Source: Circinella minor
Lineage: Eukaryota > Mucoromycota > Mucoromycetes > Mucorales > Lichtheimiaceae
NCBI GenBank assembly: GCA_016758965.1
Contig: JAEPRB010000222.1
Span: 1 to 64,000 of the forward strand
DNA length: 64,000 nucleotides
Reading direction: 5' to 3'
The position numbers were made by a program, and so were the translations under genes. Of this stretch, positions 13,004 through 24,640 are shown piece by piece. The notes under the pieces were generated by a model. The model saw only the letters and a program-made list of their open reading frames with translations. It was not told where the DNA came from and did not search any database. Each line of letters begins with the position of its first letter. The first letter of the stretch is position 1.

Positions 13004-14102
13004 TCATTGTCTTTCATCATTATTATTATCATTATCATTATTTAAGCCAGGTAAACTAATCATTTTGGGTTGCTCATAATTTGTATGTCGTTTCATTCCT
13101 AAACTAACAGATAATACCTATATATTTATCAAATTTATCCCCCCCCAATCCCACCACAACATTGAGTTTGTTATTGTTGTTAATCATATTATTTCCCATC
13201 TCCCAATCACTTTTTAAAAAAATATCAAGATCCATTATCCCATCTTTTTTTTTTTTTTTTTACCTCATCTAATATTTTACGTAATTGAATATTATCTTGT
13301 GCAAGTAATTCGATACGTTCTTCTTGTTCCTTTTGTTTTTCACGCGTCAATTCTAAAAGTTCTTTTAATTTATCTTTATCCTCTTCTAAATTATCTAATG
13401 CATCATCTACATAATTACGTCGATTTTTGTTTGAAGAATGAGATCTAATAAGATAATACTAGTTGTATAAGTAAAAATGATCTCATTCAAATTTTTTTTT
13501 TAATAAAATATATTTATTTACCTCCAAGTCTCCGCAATGATAATCGATGCTGCGACACTAAAAATAAATGCTTCACTCATAAAATTGGCACCGGCTTCAA
13601 CAGCTCTTGATAACAAAAAAAAAAAAAATTAATTCATTGTATATCCTTATTTTTAAAAGTAACGATTCTCCCCCTCCCCCCTCTTCTAACTATGAACATT
13701 CTTTCATTCTTTTTTTAGGTTTCTTTTTTTTTTTATTTTCTTACCTGGCATCGTTCAATGGTCGAATAACCTCTTTCTTATATCCAAGGAATTTCATTTT
13801 AAGTGTCATTTCAAGTTTATGAGATCGCTATCATAAAAAAAAAAGTAAAATTAATTATTAGCTAATTTATTTGTGGTTATCGTCATTATAAATTGTAAAT
13901 TTCTTTTTACCTGCGCAACACCAATACAAAATTCTTTAAAAGCAGCATGTTGTTTTGCTTGTGTCTTGATGGACGTGGCAACAGGTTTTGAAAGTGTTCT
14001 TTTTTAAAAAAAAAAAAAAAAGTCAATAAAGGAAAAAAAGGAATTCAAAATAAAATTTCAATTTTACCGTATTATTAAAGAACCAAGCTTCAGTGTACTC
14101 AT
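13004..14102 (-). CDS. OPA3-like protein
   Basis: Six exons too short to stand out individually: 14102-14068, 13998-13911, 13827-13745, 13605-13522, 13444-13264, 13117-13004, joining to 194 residues. The order matches the OPA3 family, a small mitochondrial-membrane-associated protein whose human form is linked to optic atrophy: start MSTLKLGSLIIRTLSKP, then QAKQHAAFKEFCIGVAQ, then LEMTLKMKFLGYKK and VIRPLNDARAVEAGANFMSE, a hydrophobic segment FIFSVAASIIIAE, and a long Glu/Lys/Gln coiled coil (about 115-155). The tail is Asn/Asp-rich from AAT repeats. Exact biochemical role of the family is unsettled. It lies upstream of GatA on the same strand, so two mitochondrial genes are adjacent. Confidence 0.85.
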
Positions 14103-14949
14103 AATAATATAATATTATTGTTGTCAAAAAAAAAAAGTGTTAAAAAAAAAAAGGTACTACTTTCCCCCCCCTCCCCCAAACTCTTTTTTTTTTTTTTGCG
14201 TCATATATATATTTATAGTTCTAGCCACGGGGAATTATATAACCGTACTTTATGTGAAACAATCGCGAAAAGTTGAAATCCATTAGCGGCATTGAAACTG
14301 ATAACAAGTTGGTATGCTCATATAAAATATATTTGTGGTTATTTCATCTCAAGAAAATAAACTTATTATTATCAATATCTATACTCAACATAGATATCTA
14401 AATAAATTTGTAAATAAAAATGATCTATTAATTAAAGTCATAATAATTATAAATCTGTAAGAAAAACTTATTAGGGTTTTATTTGGTGTGTTCCTATTAT
14501 AATATTATACTAGCCGTATATGTTAGTTCTATGAGATAATGGAAAGTTAAGGAACCCATTTTTATTTTTTATGAGTCAAGCCACAGTGGAAGGAGGGGAA
14601 GGGGGGGCGTTGCCGGATATGAATAACCGAAATGAGGTGAGGAAGTGTAACAATGGAAAAATACCCCATTTTGGGTGTGATTTTTACAAATATATAATAA
14701 TTTTTAATATATAATATATTAATCGATCCATTCCTTTGTTTCACTTGTTTTTTTTTTTTTTTATTAAAATTTTATTTATTGACAATAAACAAGTTAGTTC
14801 ATAATGGAAAAATATTTATATGTAATTTTTTTTTTTTTTTTTTTACCAATGATGATAGATTTAAATCAATGGTAAAAAAAAAAGGGGGGGCGACTTATCG
14901 GATTTATTATTATTAGCGGAGACATACTATCAACTATTGCTCCACTCAG

Positions 14950-14996
<47 letters not shown>

Positions 14997-15399
14997 GCGT
15001 TATATGTATATTTGTAACCTTGTCAACCTCGAGTTATATGTGTATAAATAGAACCGACAAAGAAAGAGAAAAAGAGAAAGAAAGAGTAGAAGAGAGAGAA
15101 AAAAAAACAGTGTTTGATGATATATAATATGAAAATTATTTATAATGTATAAATGTGGAAAATGCGAGTGAAGGGAGAAAAGGATACAAACAAAAATTAT
15201 ATATTGTTATAAAGGAAGACATCAGAAAGAAGGGGAAAAGTTTTAAAGTGATATATATAATATATAAACCAGGGGGAGATGAACCTTTTTTCTTAAAAAA
15301 AATGATAACCCTAAACATGATTCATCCCACTCTTATTATTATTATTGTTTTTACTTATTATTTATAATTGACTATTTTTTTTTAAAAAGAAAAAAAAAA
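14103..15399. other. Intergenic region OPA3-like / DMAP1-binding gene
   Basis: AT-rich spacer with a CT microsatellite running into a TA repeat near 14950-14996 and a GA-rich stretch near 15060-15110. No credible coding region; open frames here are low-complexity. Confidence 0.6.
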
Positions 15400-16515
15400 T
15401 TATTGTCCTCTCCATGCTTCCGGAGGTATATTTCTTGGTGGTGGTTGCATATGATGAGTTCGTGGTGGAGGTGCTCCATAAGTAGTATAACCAGGTCTTG
15501 GTGGTGGTGGATGAGATTGTTGTTGTGGTGGTTGTGCTACCATATCTGATCGAGCATCTAATGAAGATGTTCGCATATGTGCTGGACTACCTCCAAGTGG
15601 CATGACTGGACGATAATTATTAGGTCTTATTGGTTGCTGTGTTACAGTTCCTGTTCTATAGACAGGTCTTGGTGAACCCCCCACCATTTGTTGTTGAATA
15701 GGTCGTTGTTGTGGTTGAGGAGGAGCATTTGTATAAACAGGACGATATTGTGCATTAGGAGGGGGTGGACCTTGTCTATAAGCAGCTTGAGGTGGAGGAC
15801 CAGGTCGTGGTTGTTGTGAATATCCATAAGGTGATTGACCATGACGTATACTAGGTGATGATTGAGGTGGACCTTGTTGGTATTGTGGACGAGGTGCCAT
15901 ACGTGGATCATAAGCTCGTCCAGGACGAGGTGATGCGCCTCCAGTATGATAATATTGAGTTCCATTACTACCAGCAGCAGTTGTATATCCATACGATGTT
16001 GGAGGTTGTTGCCATTGTTGTTGTTGTTGTTGTGGTTGTTGTTGTTGTTGTGGATAAGGATGATAAGATGCTTGTGGTTGAATTTGTTGTTGTACATGCT
16101 GTGGTTGAACTTGAGGTTGTACGGGTTGAACGGGTGGTTTTTCTTGAAGTTGACGATGATTGAGTTCCATTAGAGTAGCACCTGAAGAAGAAGCACTTGC
16201 TGGTTTAGGAGGAGAGTGTGTTGGAGAAGGTAAATAATCAAGAAAGTCAACTACATCAGCAGCACTCGGTTCTGGCCCGAAATCAATAGGTTCACCACTA
16301 CTACCCCCATTATCACTATGACGACTCGTCCGAGTAGGAGTGTCATTATCATTGGATTGGGGTTGTTCCTCATTTTGACCAAACTGGTCCATTAAAGTTG
16401 CCTTTTTCTTTTCGAATCCTTTTTGTGTAATATCACCATCTTCTAACTCTAGTTCGAGATTCTTGAGTTTTTCTAATAGTTCATGAGGTAGATCTTGATC
16501 AGATTCAATTGTCAT
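15400..16515 (-). CDS. DMAP1-binding-domain protein with Pro/Gln-rich tail
   Basis: Single exon, 371 residues. Residues about 9-46 match the DMAP1-binding domain first described in DNMT1 and found at the start of DIP2 proteins (DLPHELLEKLKNLELELEDG, then ITQKGFEKKKATLM). The rest is disordered: an acidic/Ser-rich part with PEPSAADVVDFLDYLPSP (about 80-97), then a Pro/Gln/Tyr/Gly-rich tail (120-371) with polyQ and PPP runs. There is no AMP-binding (adenylate-forming) domain, which follows this module in DIP2, either in the frame or downstream. It may be a stand-alone adaptor, but its function is unknown. Its start faces the FAM32A start with about 270 bp between. Confidence 0.75.
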   Translation of the reverse strand: MTIESDQDLPHELLEKLKNLELELEDGDITQKGFEKKKATLMDQFGQNEEQPQSNDNDTPTRTSRHSDNGGSSGEPIDFGPEPSAADVVDFLDYLPSPTHSPPKPASASSSGATLMELNHRQLQEKPPVQPVQPQVQPQHVQQQIQPQASYHPYPQQQQQPQQQQQQWQQPPTSYGYTTAAGSNGTQYYHTGGASPRPGRAYDPRMAPRPQYQQGPPQSSPSIRHGQSPYGYSQQPRPGPPPQAAYRQGPPPPNAQYRPVYTNAPPQPQQRPIQQQMVGGSPRPVYRTGTVTQQPIRPNNYRPVMPLGGSPAHMRTSSLDARSDMVAQPPQQQSHPPPPRPGYTTYGAPPPRTHHMQPPPRNIPPEAWRGQ

Positions 16516-16787
16516 TGCACAGATGAATAGTTATTAACGTGGAAAAAAAAAATTATATATAAAAAAAAAAAAAAAAAAACTATTTATATATCAGGAGAGT
16601 GAAAAAAAAAAAAAAAAAAAAGGGAAATTGAATATGAACCATTATTAAGAGCGGGAAGCGAGGGTTAATATTACCAGCTGAGATTATTAGCTAAAATGGC
16701 TATGACTAGTTTAATTTTTTTTTTCTTTTTTCTATATATAACATTTTTACTTTTTGCTAAAAGAGTTAAAAACCCTTTCTCACCATA

Positions 16788-17376
16788 ATGTCAGCTTATG
16801 ACAATGTGAGTAAAGGATCGCTTAAACTTAAAGGAAGCGATTCTTCTTCTATAAAGTAAGAAATAAAAAGAAAATTATAAATTTTTATAATTCACAATGT
16901 ATTGGGTTTTAGTTTTAATATTTAAATCTGTCTTTATTATAAACACGTCATTTTTTTTTTTTTTTTAGGAAGAAAAAAAAGAAGAAATCGAAATCTGAAA
17001 AAGAAAAATTAGAACGTGCTTTTCGAGACGGAAGTCCAAGTAGTGATGGTGATATTAAACAAAAACAACGATTCACAGCATTTGAAAAAACAGAGGCAGA
17101 GAAAAAGTTTGAAGAAGCACAACGTAAAAGAGTATGTGTTTTTTTTTTTTTTTATGTATTTATTAATGAATCTTTATTAATGTTTACAAGATACTAATTA
17201 TGATATTGAAATGGCGTGTGTTGGGTCTCTATTAAATATTTATATATTTGATTTAGCAAATGGATCGAGTGTCAAAAGCAGCAGACAAATCACACAAGGA
17301 AAGAGTAGCAGAGTTTAATAACAAGTTAGAACAACTTAGTGAGCATCATGATATTCCAAAGGTCGGACCAGGCTAA
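16788..17376 (+). CDS. FAM32A homologue
   Basis: Three exons (16788-16855, 16969-17131, 17257-17376) give 116 residues. It matches FAM32A along its whole length: start [16 protein letters not shown], a poly-Lys nuclear-localisation-like block, a central helical part [20 protein letters not shown], and the conserved end [23 protein letters not shown]32A is a small nuclear protein; from structural work on human spliceosomes it sits in the C* complex and its C-terminus approaches the active site to help 3' splice-site selection. The gene shares a roughly 270-bp upstream region with the DMAP1-binding gene and converges on the hydrolase (about 115 bp between stops). None of its exons exceeds 170 bp, so it is easily missed. 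Confidence 0.88.
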
Positions 17377-17450
17377 CACGTAATAATAAAAAATAATTTT
17401 GCATTAAATTATTATAATAACATTGATAATAAACAAGTTAAAAAAAAAGC

Positions 17451-17491
<41 letters not shown>

Positions 17492-17496
<5 letters not shown>

Positions 17497-18581
17497 AATG
17501 GGCTTGTCTACTAGTTGATGTTCCCAACATCCATTTTTGACACCATTGACGACTAAGATCAAACATAAGAGGTTTCCATTCATGACCACAATCGGGTACA
17601 ATAATAAAATCCCAATCTTGTCCTTTTTTACCACTATGCGTCAGTTCTAATTTCTTTACTAAATTATTGTTATAAAAACCCGGTACAAGTTTATCTTTTT
17701 CTCCACTTATTATCAATAATTTGGTATTTTTGAGTCGATGATCTAAATTAGACATTTTTTGTTTCACTACTTGTTGAAACTTTTGTGGTAAATATTCATT
17801 TTCGGGCAATGAAGATGCATTTAATCTAGCTGTCAATAGACCTAAAAAATCAGCAGTTCCTACAATAGGAATAGCAACAGTAATTCTTGGATCTATATAT
17901 ATATATATATAAAAGACATCCCCCCCACACAAAAAGTAGAAATATTTGATTTTTAGTATTCAGTTTATTTTTGCTTACATTATAATAAAAACTTTTTTTT
18001 TTTTTTTTACCATTGGCAGCTGCTACAAAAGTAGAATGACCACCCATTGAAAATCCCATGACACCCCATACTTGAACACGACTTTGTTGAGTTGGACCAA
18101 AAAGATAATCTTCAACAACATCGATTAATAAAGATACTGTATTACTTGATTCATTATACATATTCCACATATCTTGTGCATGAAATGGATTTCCTTGTCC
18201 ATTTTTACCCCAATCTTGATTACTTGGTTTATGAACCAATCGACCCCCATGGTTTGGATGATCAAAAGTAATCACAATCAAATGACGTTCTGTATTATTA
18301 TTATTTAAACTACATAAAGCTTGACAAATATCTTCCATTTTACTCATATTTTCTAAATAATAAAAAAGTAGTTCATTTGGCCATGAGATGGAAGGGAAAA
18401 AGGTATATATATATATATATGTATATAAATAACATAAATAGTATAAATAGTACTAACGTAAACGACCATGTAAAGCAAACATAATAGCTACAGGCTTTTT
18501 AACTTTTAAAGCTTTATATTCTTCTAATCCATAGACTGTTAATGGATGACCTGCCACTGGGATCAGTTGTTTCGATGTCAT
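17492..18581 (-). CDS. Alpha/beta hydrolase family protein
   Basis: Three exons (18581-18458, 18352-18011, 17892-17492) give 288 residues. The alpha/beta-hydrolase fold is visible: strand plus turn PVAIMFALHGR near residue 36, a second strand HLIVITFDHPNHGGR, nucleophile elbow GFSMGG (Ser at about 147), the acid in ISGEKDKLVPG, and the catalytic His in VPDCGHEW close to the C-terminus. The spacing suits a serine esterase/peptidase-type enzyme; no signal peptide is seen, so it is probably cytosolic. The substrate cannot be read from the sequence. The first intron uses GTTAGT as donor, chosen because it gives HGRLQNMSKM in frame. It is divergent from BET4 and convergent with FAM32A. Confidence 0.82.
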
Positions 18582-19152
18582 TATAAATAAATAAAAAAAA
18601 AAGGTGAAATGCAAATAGGAGAACTATTTAACTAAACCAGCAAAAAAAAAAAAAGTCGATAGTTTGTTGTTTTATTTTTATGGAATTATGTTTAGCTAAG
18701 CATGAAGTCCTGGGAAACTTTCATCCGATAACAACCGAGCAATTTTTTTTTTTTAAACTTTTTTATTTATTTTTTTTGCATTATCTTTCAATATTCTCTT
18801 TTTTTCTAAAAAAAAAAAAAAAAAAAAGCAATGATTTACATATTATGGGGGGAAGAACCAGGGGGTGTAAGCAGGAGGTTAAATAAGTTTTAAAAATCTT
18901 CATCATCCTATTGAGTATACAATTAGAACCATTTTCAGGAAACTAGAACAAAACATTTATATTTATGTCAAATATATTAGTTTTTGAGGGTTTATCAACA
19001 AGAAACAAAGAGTTGACAAAAAAAGTCGCTCGAGTTACACAAAGTTGAGGAGCAAAAAAAAAAAAAAAAAAAAAAAAAAACCCACCAAAAGTTAGTTCAG
19101 CAACTACCTTTTTTTTAAACACACAACACACACTCACACACTTCACACGAAA
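18582..19152. promoter_or_regulatory. Divergent upstream region hydrolase / BET4
   Basis: About 570 bp between two starts that point away from each other. It contains several T and A homopolymers, the longest an A run at about 19054-19080. No specific binding site can be named. Confidence 0.5.
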
Positions 19153-21520
19153 ATGAGTAGTAATGTCGTAAGTCAACTTACAAAGGAACTCAAAAGTAAT
19201 TTGATTATGCATATATTTTTTTAATTCAAAAGATGTATAATTATTTTTTTTTATTAGCATGGACGCGAACGAGTAAAAGACGATCCCGAGTTATTAGCCA
19301 AACGACGAGAAAGAGAGTCTATAAAGATTAAACAATACAATGAATTAGTTGAAAAGTGTCGAACTCAGGTATAGCATATATATTTACTTTGGACAAACAA
19401 ATGTCAACTCAATTGGATACACATAATAAATGCCAATATAAAATGTATATTATCATTAGTTTAATAATGAAGATTATAGTTCAGAAACACTATTGTTAAC
19501 AACACGTATCTTGGAAATGAATCCTGACTATTATACCATCTGGAATATACGTCGTCTTGTCTTGTTACGTGGCATTTTAATCACCCATAATAATAATGAA
19601 GAACTTAAACAAGAAGATATTGAACATAATAATATAATATATAAAAAAGAATTAGATCTATTTATGCAACTTATCCGTATCAATCCAAAATCATATTGGA
19701 TGTGGAACCATCGTCGTTGGATTCTTGAAACCATGCCAAAACCAAATTGGGTAGCTGAATTGGGTTTAGTTGAAAAATTACTTTCATTAGATGCACGAAA
19801 TTGTAAGTAAAGATGGGATTATATACTGGATAAAAAAAAAAAAAAAAGGGGGGGAGAAGTAATATATATATATAACTATATAAATATATATAGTTCATGG
19901 ATGGAGTTATCGTCGTTATGTGGTTCAACATATGCGTCAAGAAGCAATAGATGAAAATAATATAGAAAAAATTGCACAATCTGAATATGATTTTACAACA
20001 AAAAAAATTAATGAAAGTTTCAGTAATTTTTCGGCATGGTATCAAAGGACAAGATTATTACCTGAAATTGTACAAAAATTACCTGAACAAGAACGAAATT
20101 CAATTGCTAAAGATGGTTTGTTATTATTATTTACCTTTTGGGGGGGAAACAAAAAGCTGGTGGGAGGGAGAGAGAATAAAATACAATCACGACGTACCTT
20201 TTATATTCATAATGTGTTATATTTCTATAGAATTATATATGGTCAAGGAAGCTATTTATACTGAACCAGATGATCAATCAGCATGGTTATATTACAGATG
20301 GATTGTTGGTCATGGTAAAAAAAAAAACTATTTCCTTTTATTAATATAATCAATAGCTATAGATATAAGATAATCTACTAACTTCAAATGAATAATAGTT
20401 CGTGATCCAGTACTATTCTTTGGCGCTTTTAGATTTTCATCTTCTCATCTAGTTATTCTCATTTTCGATGATGATATTTCTCTTGTATCACCACCTAAGA
20501 TGATGGATAGTAGTACGGGTAAAACAATTGAAGGATCATGGCTACCTATTAATCCTACATCAGCAGAAACAAGTACTACTTGGGTATACAAACCTTGGGA
20601 TACTTCAAAGAACCCTGATAGCTTATCCATCGAACCCAACGGCTTGGTAGCAAGTTCTTTATCTAAATCAATTTCAAAAACATGTTTGAACAAGCCAATT
20701 TTATCGATTGAATCAGATAATGGTATGTTCATTTTTTTTATCGTTCTTTATATATATATATCTAGGTATAGTAATTATATCTTTTTCTTTTTTTTTTTTG
20801 ATTACTCTTTTTTCTATAGATTGTATATTACGTTTAACTCAATTAGAAGAACGTTTCAAATCGGATCAATGGCCATTTTCAACTACTAAACGATGTTTCC
20901 CCTCTCTTTCTCCAGCAACTGAACAATCTTCATGGCACACATTGGATCATGTAAACTTACTTAAAGAAGAAATTTTAACTGTTAGAGAATTATTAGAAAT
21001 TGAACCGGATAGCAAATGTAAGTTTCTTTTTATTTATTTATTTATTTGTATTATTCATTATGGGTTATAACATTTATATGTTGTGATTAATCATCATGAT
21101 ATTGTTTTTTATTTATTTAATTATAGGGGCATTACAAACATTAGCCCATTTTATAGAACAACTTAGACTTCTTGATGGATATGAAAAATCGAATGAGGCA
21201 TTGGAAGAAGTTATTGCTATTTATGAAAAATTAATTAAATTGGATACCTATCGTCGTCATCGTTACCAAGATGCTAGTAAGTTGTTATATATCCACACCC
21301 TGTTTTTTTTTTTTGAAGGGATAGAGAGATGAAACACATAAAATGTATTCTGTATATTGATTATTATTATTTTTTTCTTTTTTTTGCGTTTACTTCAAAA
21401 AAAAAAACAGAGCATCGTGCTGAAAAAAATCGGGAATATCAATCTATTCTGGATAAAAAGGAAAATGTAGTATCTCCTCTAGTATCTAGTATATTTTGCA
21501 AGTTGGTGGAAGTGAAATAA
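19153..21520 (+). CDS. BET4: Rab geranylgeranyltransferase alpha subunit
   Basis: Nine exons: 19153-19167, 19258-19368, 19460-19802, 19894-20115, 20231-20314, 20399-20722, 20820-21017, 21127-21276, 21411-21520; 518 residues. With Bet2 and the escort protein it attaches geranylgeranyl groups to Rab C-termini, in the cytosol. The start MSSNVHGRERV and the PFTA repeats identify it: NPDYYTIWNIRR, NPKSYWMWNHRRW, FHGWSYRRYVV, NFSAWYQRTRLL and DDQSAWLYYRW. Between the PFTA repeats and the C-terminal helices sits a non-helical insert (about 285-380, VRDPVLFFGAFRFSSSHL onward), comparable in place to the Ig-like domain of animal subunits; the yeast protein is much shorter. The first coding exon is only 15 nt. 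Confidence 0.93.
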
Positions 21521-21911
21521 AATAAATAATCCAAAGTACTGTCATTCGTTTCAAATGATAAACATGTTGAAGAAATGATGTAGGAACAAACAAATAAAAA
21601 AATAAAAAAGGGACAAGTTCTACTTTTGAAATATTTCTTTTGCTTAACGGTGAGATATTTTTTTTTCTCGCGAATTTTCTATTGTAGTGAGTACAGTGCT
21701 GACAACCATAGTCAATTCTCTTATGATATTAACAGTAGGGGTTTTTTTTTTCATTTACCATCAATAAACTTCACCAAGAAATTTGTACGATTTTTTTTCT
21801 TTATATAGTCACTTCTTTATGAATGATATTTGTTTTTAATTAATTTTACACTCTTGACCCAGCCGATTGAAATAAAATATATAAAAATATATTTATTGGA
21901 TATCCAAAAGA

Positions 21912-22570
21912 ATGCCAAAAGTATCTACTTGGACAGTCATCCATGAACATGTAGCGGGAAATGATCAACTTGCATGACCCACTTGGTTTAAATAAGCAAA
22001 AACGTGATCATTTCTGTTGAACCCATAGATAGGAATAGGATGACAAGCCAGTACGTACCATTAGAAGAAGATTATCTATATTGATTTCATGGAGCTAGAG
22101 AATTGGATGAAGAAACTAAAAATTAGCTTGAAGGAATTATTGCTGGGACGAAAATCAGTTTCTATAAAATACAACCCAACAAATCGGTAAAAAAAAAAAA
22201 AAAACTTGAAAACAAGAAAACGCACAAATGATCGGTATGTCAGATACATACGTAGTAATCATTAATAATATGAGTAATCATTAAAGCAAAAAAAAAAAAT
22301 GGTGAATATAATCGATTTTATATTGTATATATAGGTCGATACTATAAGGATCGAAAACAGCTTAGTATCAACAATAATAGGAGTCTCCATACGTCTATTT
22401 GGAAAGGAATTTTAGAAAACAGAGTTGAGAGAATTGACGCGCATAGTTTTAATGTAATAGTGCATGACCAATCATTGTATACTTACAATCGGATTCTGTC
22501 GGTCAATGTGAGAAAGCGTATTATAAGAGAACTAGCCAGAAAGATAGAGGACTTGAGACTACCTATATAA
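21912..22570 (+). pseudogene. Decayed coding region, unknown family
   Basis: A coding-like path runs with breaks: MPKVSTWTVIHEHVAGNDQL then a stop; in another frame VEPIDRNRMTSQYVPLEED, a stop, FHGARELDEETKN, a stop, LEGIIAGTKISFYKIQPNKS; a donor-like GT near 22191; acceptor ATATAG at 22334; then 77 clean codons (22335-22570) beginning after GRYYKDRKQLSINNN and ending VRKRIIRELARKIEDLRLPI. The amino-acid makeup is that of real protein rather than chance AT-rich sequence. The family is not recognised; a dead transposon or lineage-specific gene is possible. Confidence 0.5.
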
Positions 22571-22664
22571 ATATAAGAACGATTGTAGTTTTCTGGTTTC
22601 CAGGAAACCCTTTATTTATACGTATGCGTCGAAATATCAGGGGCTAATTTACATGTATCTAATA

Positions 22665-22853
22665 TCAATGATTAACACTTCTACATACAATATATATCCT
22701 AATCTTTCTATATTCAATTATATGCTCTACTGTATTTTCGTCTGTATTGTCGTTATAGATATTAACATGATTGTTACGTGTATGGATGGCATTGCTATCA
22801 TGAATTTCAGTATCAATGACGTCGTAATTTTCATTGTCGTGATCACTACTGAG
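22665..22853 (-). other. Short acidic open frame, possible gene remnant
   Basis: On the minus strand a frame of about 60 codons opens at an AG (CTCAG) and ends at a stop at 22665. It is rich in Asp, Asn, Glu, His (SSDHDNENYDVIDTEIHDSN near its start). No family is recognised and no flanking exon could be joined. Confidence 0.25.
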
Positions 22854-24318
22854 ACAATTTTATATGGATAAAACTAAGCTAATCCAAGACAGTACAGAGG
22901 TCCCTTAGACAAAGTTAACAATTATTAATCTAATTTTATACACGTTCATGTTATTGTTTACACGCTATAACCTTACATATTGAACAGGAACATTAATATA
23001 CGTAAGATTGGATTAACGAGAACATTTTAAAAGTTTTCTACAAATGATGTTCTTTTGTGTATTGTAGATATCATATGATTTAGAAGCTTACTGCAGGAGG
23101 AAAGTCCTTAAAATGAAGAGCAGAAGTACTAGGGGAGCAGCACAACCAGTATTAAATTAAGTAGGGATTAAGCTATAGCTTTATGTCTTACCTATCGGCA
23201 AAAGATCGCGTAGTGACGGTAAATGTATGGGCAATCTGTTGAACAGTTGTTTCAAATTATTAATTTTTTATACCTCTCAACATATAATCTGATAGCTGTG
23301 TACATATGGCACAAACGATTGCAAACATGTACGTTTGCAAGAAAACGTTTTTTTTTTTTTTTTTGGGTAAGAGATTTTTATTTTTCAAGATTCACAAAAG
23401 AGTGAGTGAATTTATTGATGGTCACTAAAAATTAGTGTAAAGCAGTGGTTTTTGGTAAGAGAGCAAGGAGTCTATTTTATCACGAGTTGCATTTAATCAT
23501 ACGTCCGCGATAGAAAAGTCTATTTTCAATTGTCATAACTTTATATCTCCTGGTTGCATTTATTGCAAGGCCGATGTACTTTAATAATACTCATCAAAGC
23601 TATATATAATCTTAGTGGTTACAATGAAATGATAATAAAGGCTTAAGGATATAAACAATCAAAAGGACTACTATTTTATGATTCGAGGGAAAGTTAAATA
23701 GCAAATAGCATATAAATCATATTAGAGACAAAACAAAGTCATATATCAATATTCAATATGCTACAGTCTATGTTAATGAAACTGTTGAGAAAAAAGAGAC
23801 ATTTATCATAGCTAAAAAAGATATACAAAAAAAAAAAGAGAGAGAGAGCCATCAAAATGAATTTGGGTCTAACGTTTTGTGAAAAATATAAAAAATAAGA
23901 GACAAATAGAGAGAATACAATAACACGTCGAGACTGGTGAACTATTTTTAATGGTAAATATGAGAATAACAAATCTATTTGATAAAGCGATATTCTTTTA
24001 TACTTTTCGATTAAATTGTCTCGGACTGATTATTTATTTTTGTCGTTTGTGAATTATGAAAGTGAAATTGATGATTGGAAGAAATCTTTCAATATATTAC
24101 TTCATCCATTAAGATCATAATGATTATTTGACAGGTCTTTTTTTTTTATCCTTACGTAAGTTATTTGTTTTTGAAACATCTTGATGTTTCAGTTATGCTA
24201 TATACTTTAAATTGTTAGTTTATAGAGAAAAATATCAGTAACAGGTATGTATATATCCTATTTAAGTGTTTATACGTACATTTACATACTTTCAGGTCTA
24301 TAATGTTAATCTATTTGC

Positions 24319-24640
24319 TCAAAAAACAGAGTATAAATGATGAGTATAAATGATTACATTTGACGATTGGATTGACGTTTTTTTAATTGGGGTATGCTCC
24401 TTCGACTCGGTCTGTGCCGTTGTTGCCAAGATGGATTCCATTGTATGTACTTTCGCGTCCAATTCAATTATTCTTTGCTGTAAGTATTACTCAATGTATT
24501 ACAAAAAAGACGATGAATTGTATAATGCTATAAATAAGCGGCACTCTCAACTGCGTCTTTATCCTTCTGGGCTATCGCATTCCGGGTTTCTAGGAATCGG
24601 TATTGAGAATCAGACACTGCGATCAATGACGATTTTTTTA
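24319..24640 (-). pseudogene. Decayed coding fragments, coiled-coil type
   Basis: Two coding-like pieces on the minus strand: QYRFLETRNAIAQKDKDAVE ending at a stop, then an acceptor-like TTACAG at 24478 followed by about 50 codons to a stop at 24319 that begin QRIIELDAKVHTMESILATT and continue Gln/Lys/Thr-rich. They look like the tail of a nuclear or transposon protein. The 149-codon plus-strand frame over the same DNA is judged a shadow. Confidence 0.35.

Noticed and set aside
15642..16097. His/Asn-rich minus frame and Val-rich plus frames
   Set aside because: Out-of-frame readings of the Pro/Gln-repeat region of the DMAP1-binding gene.
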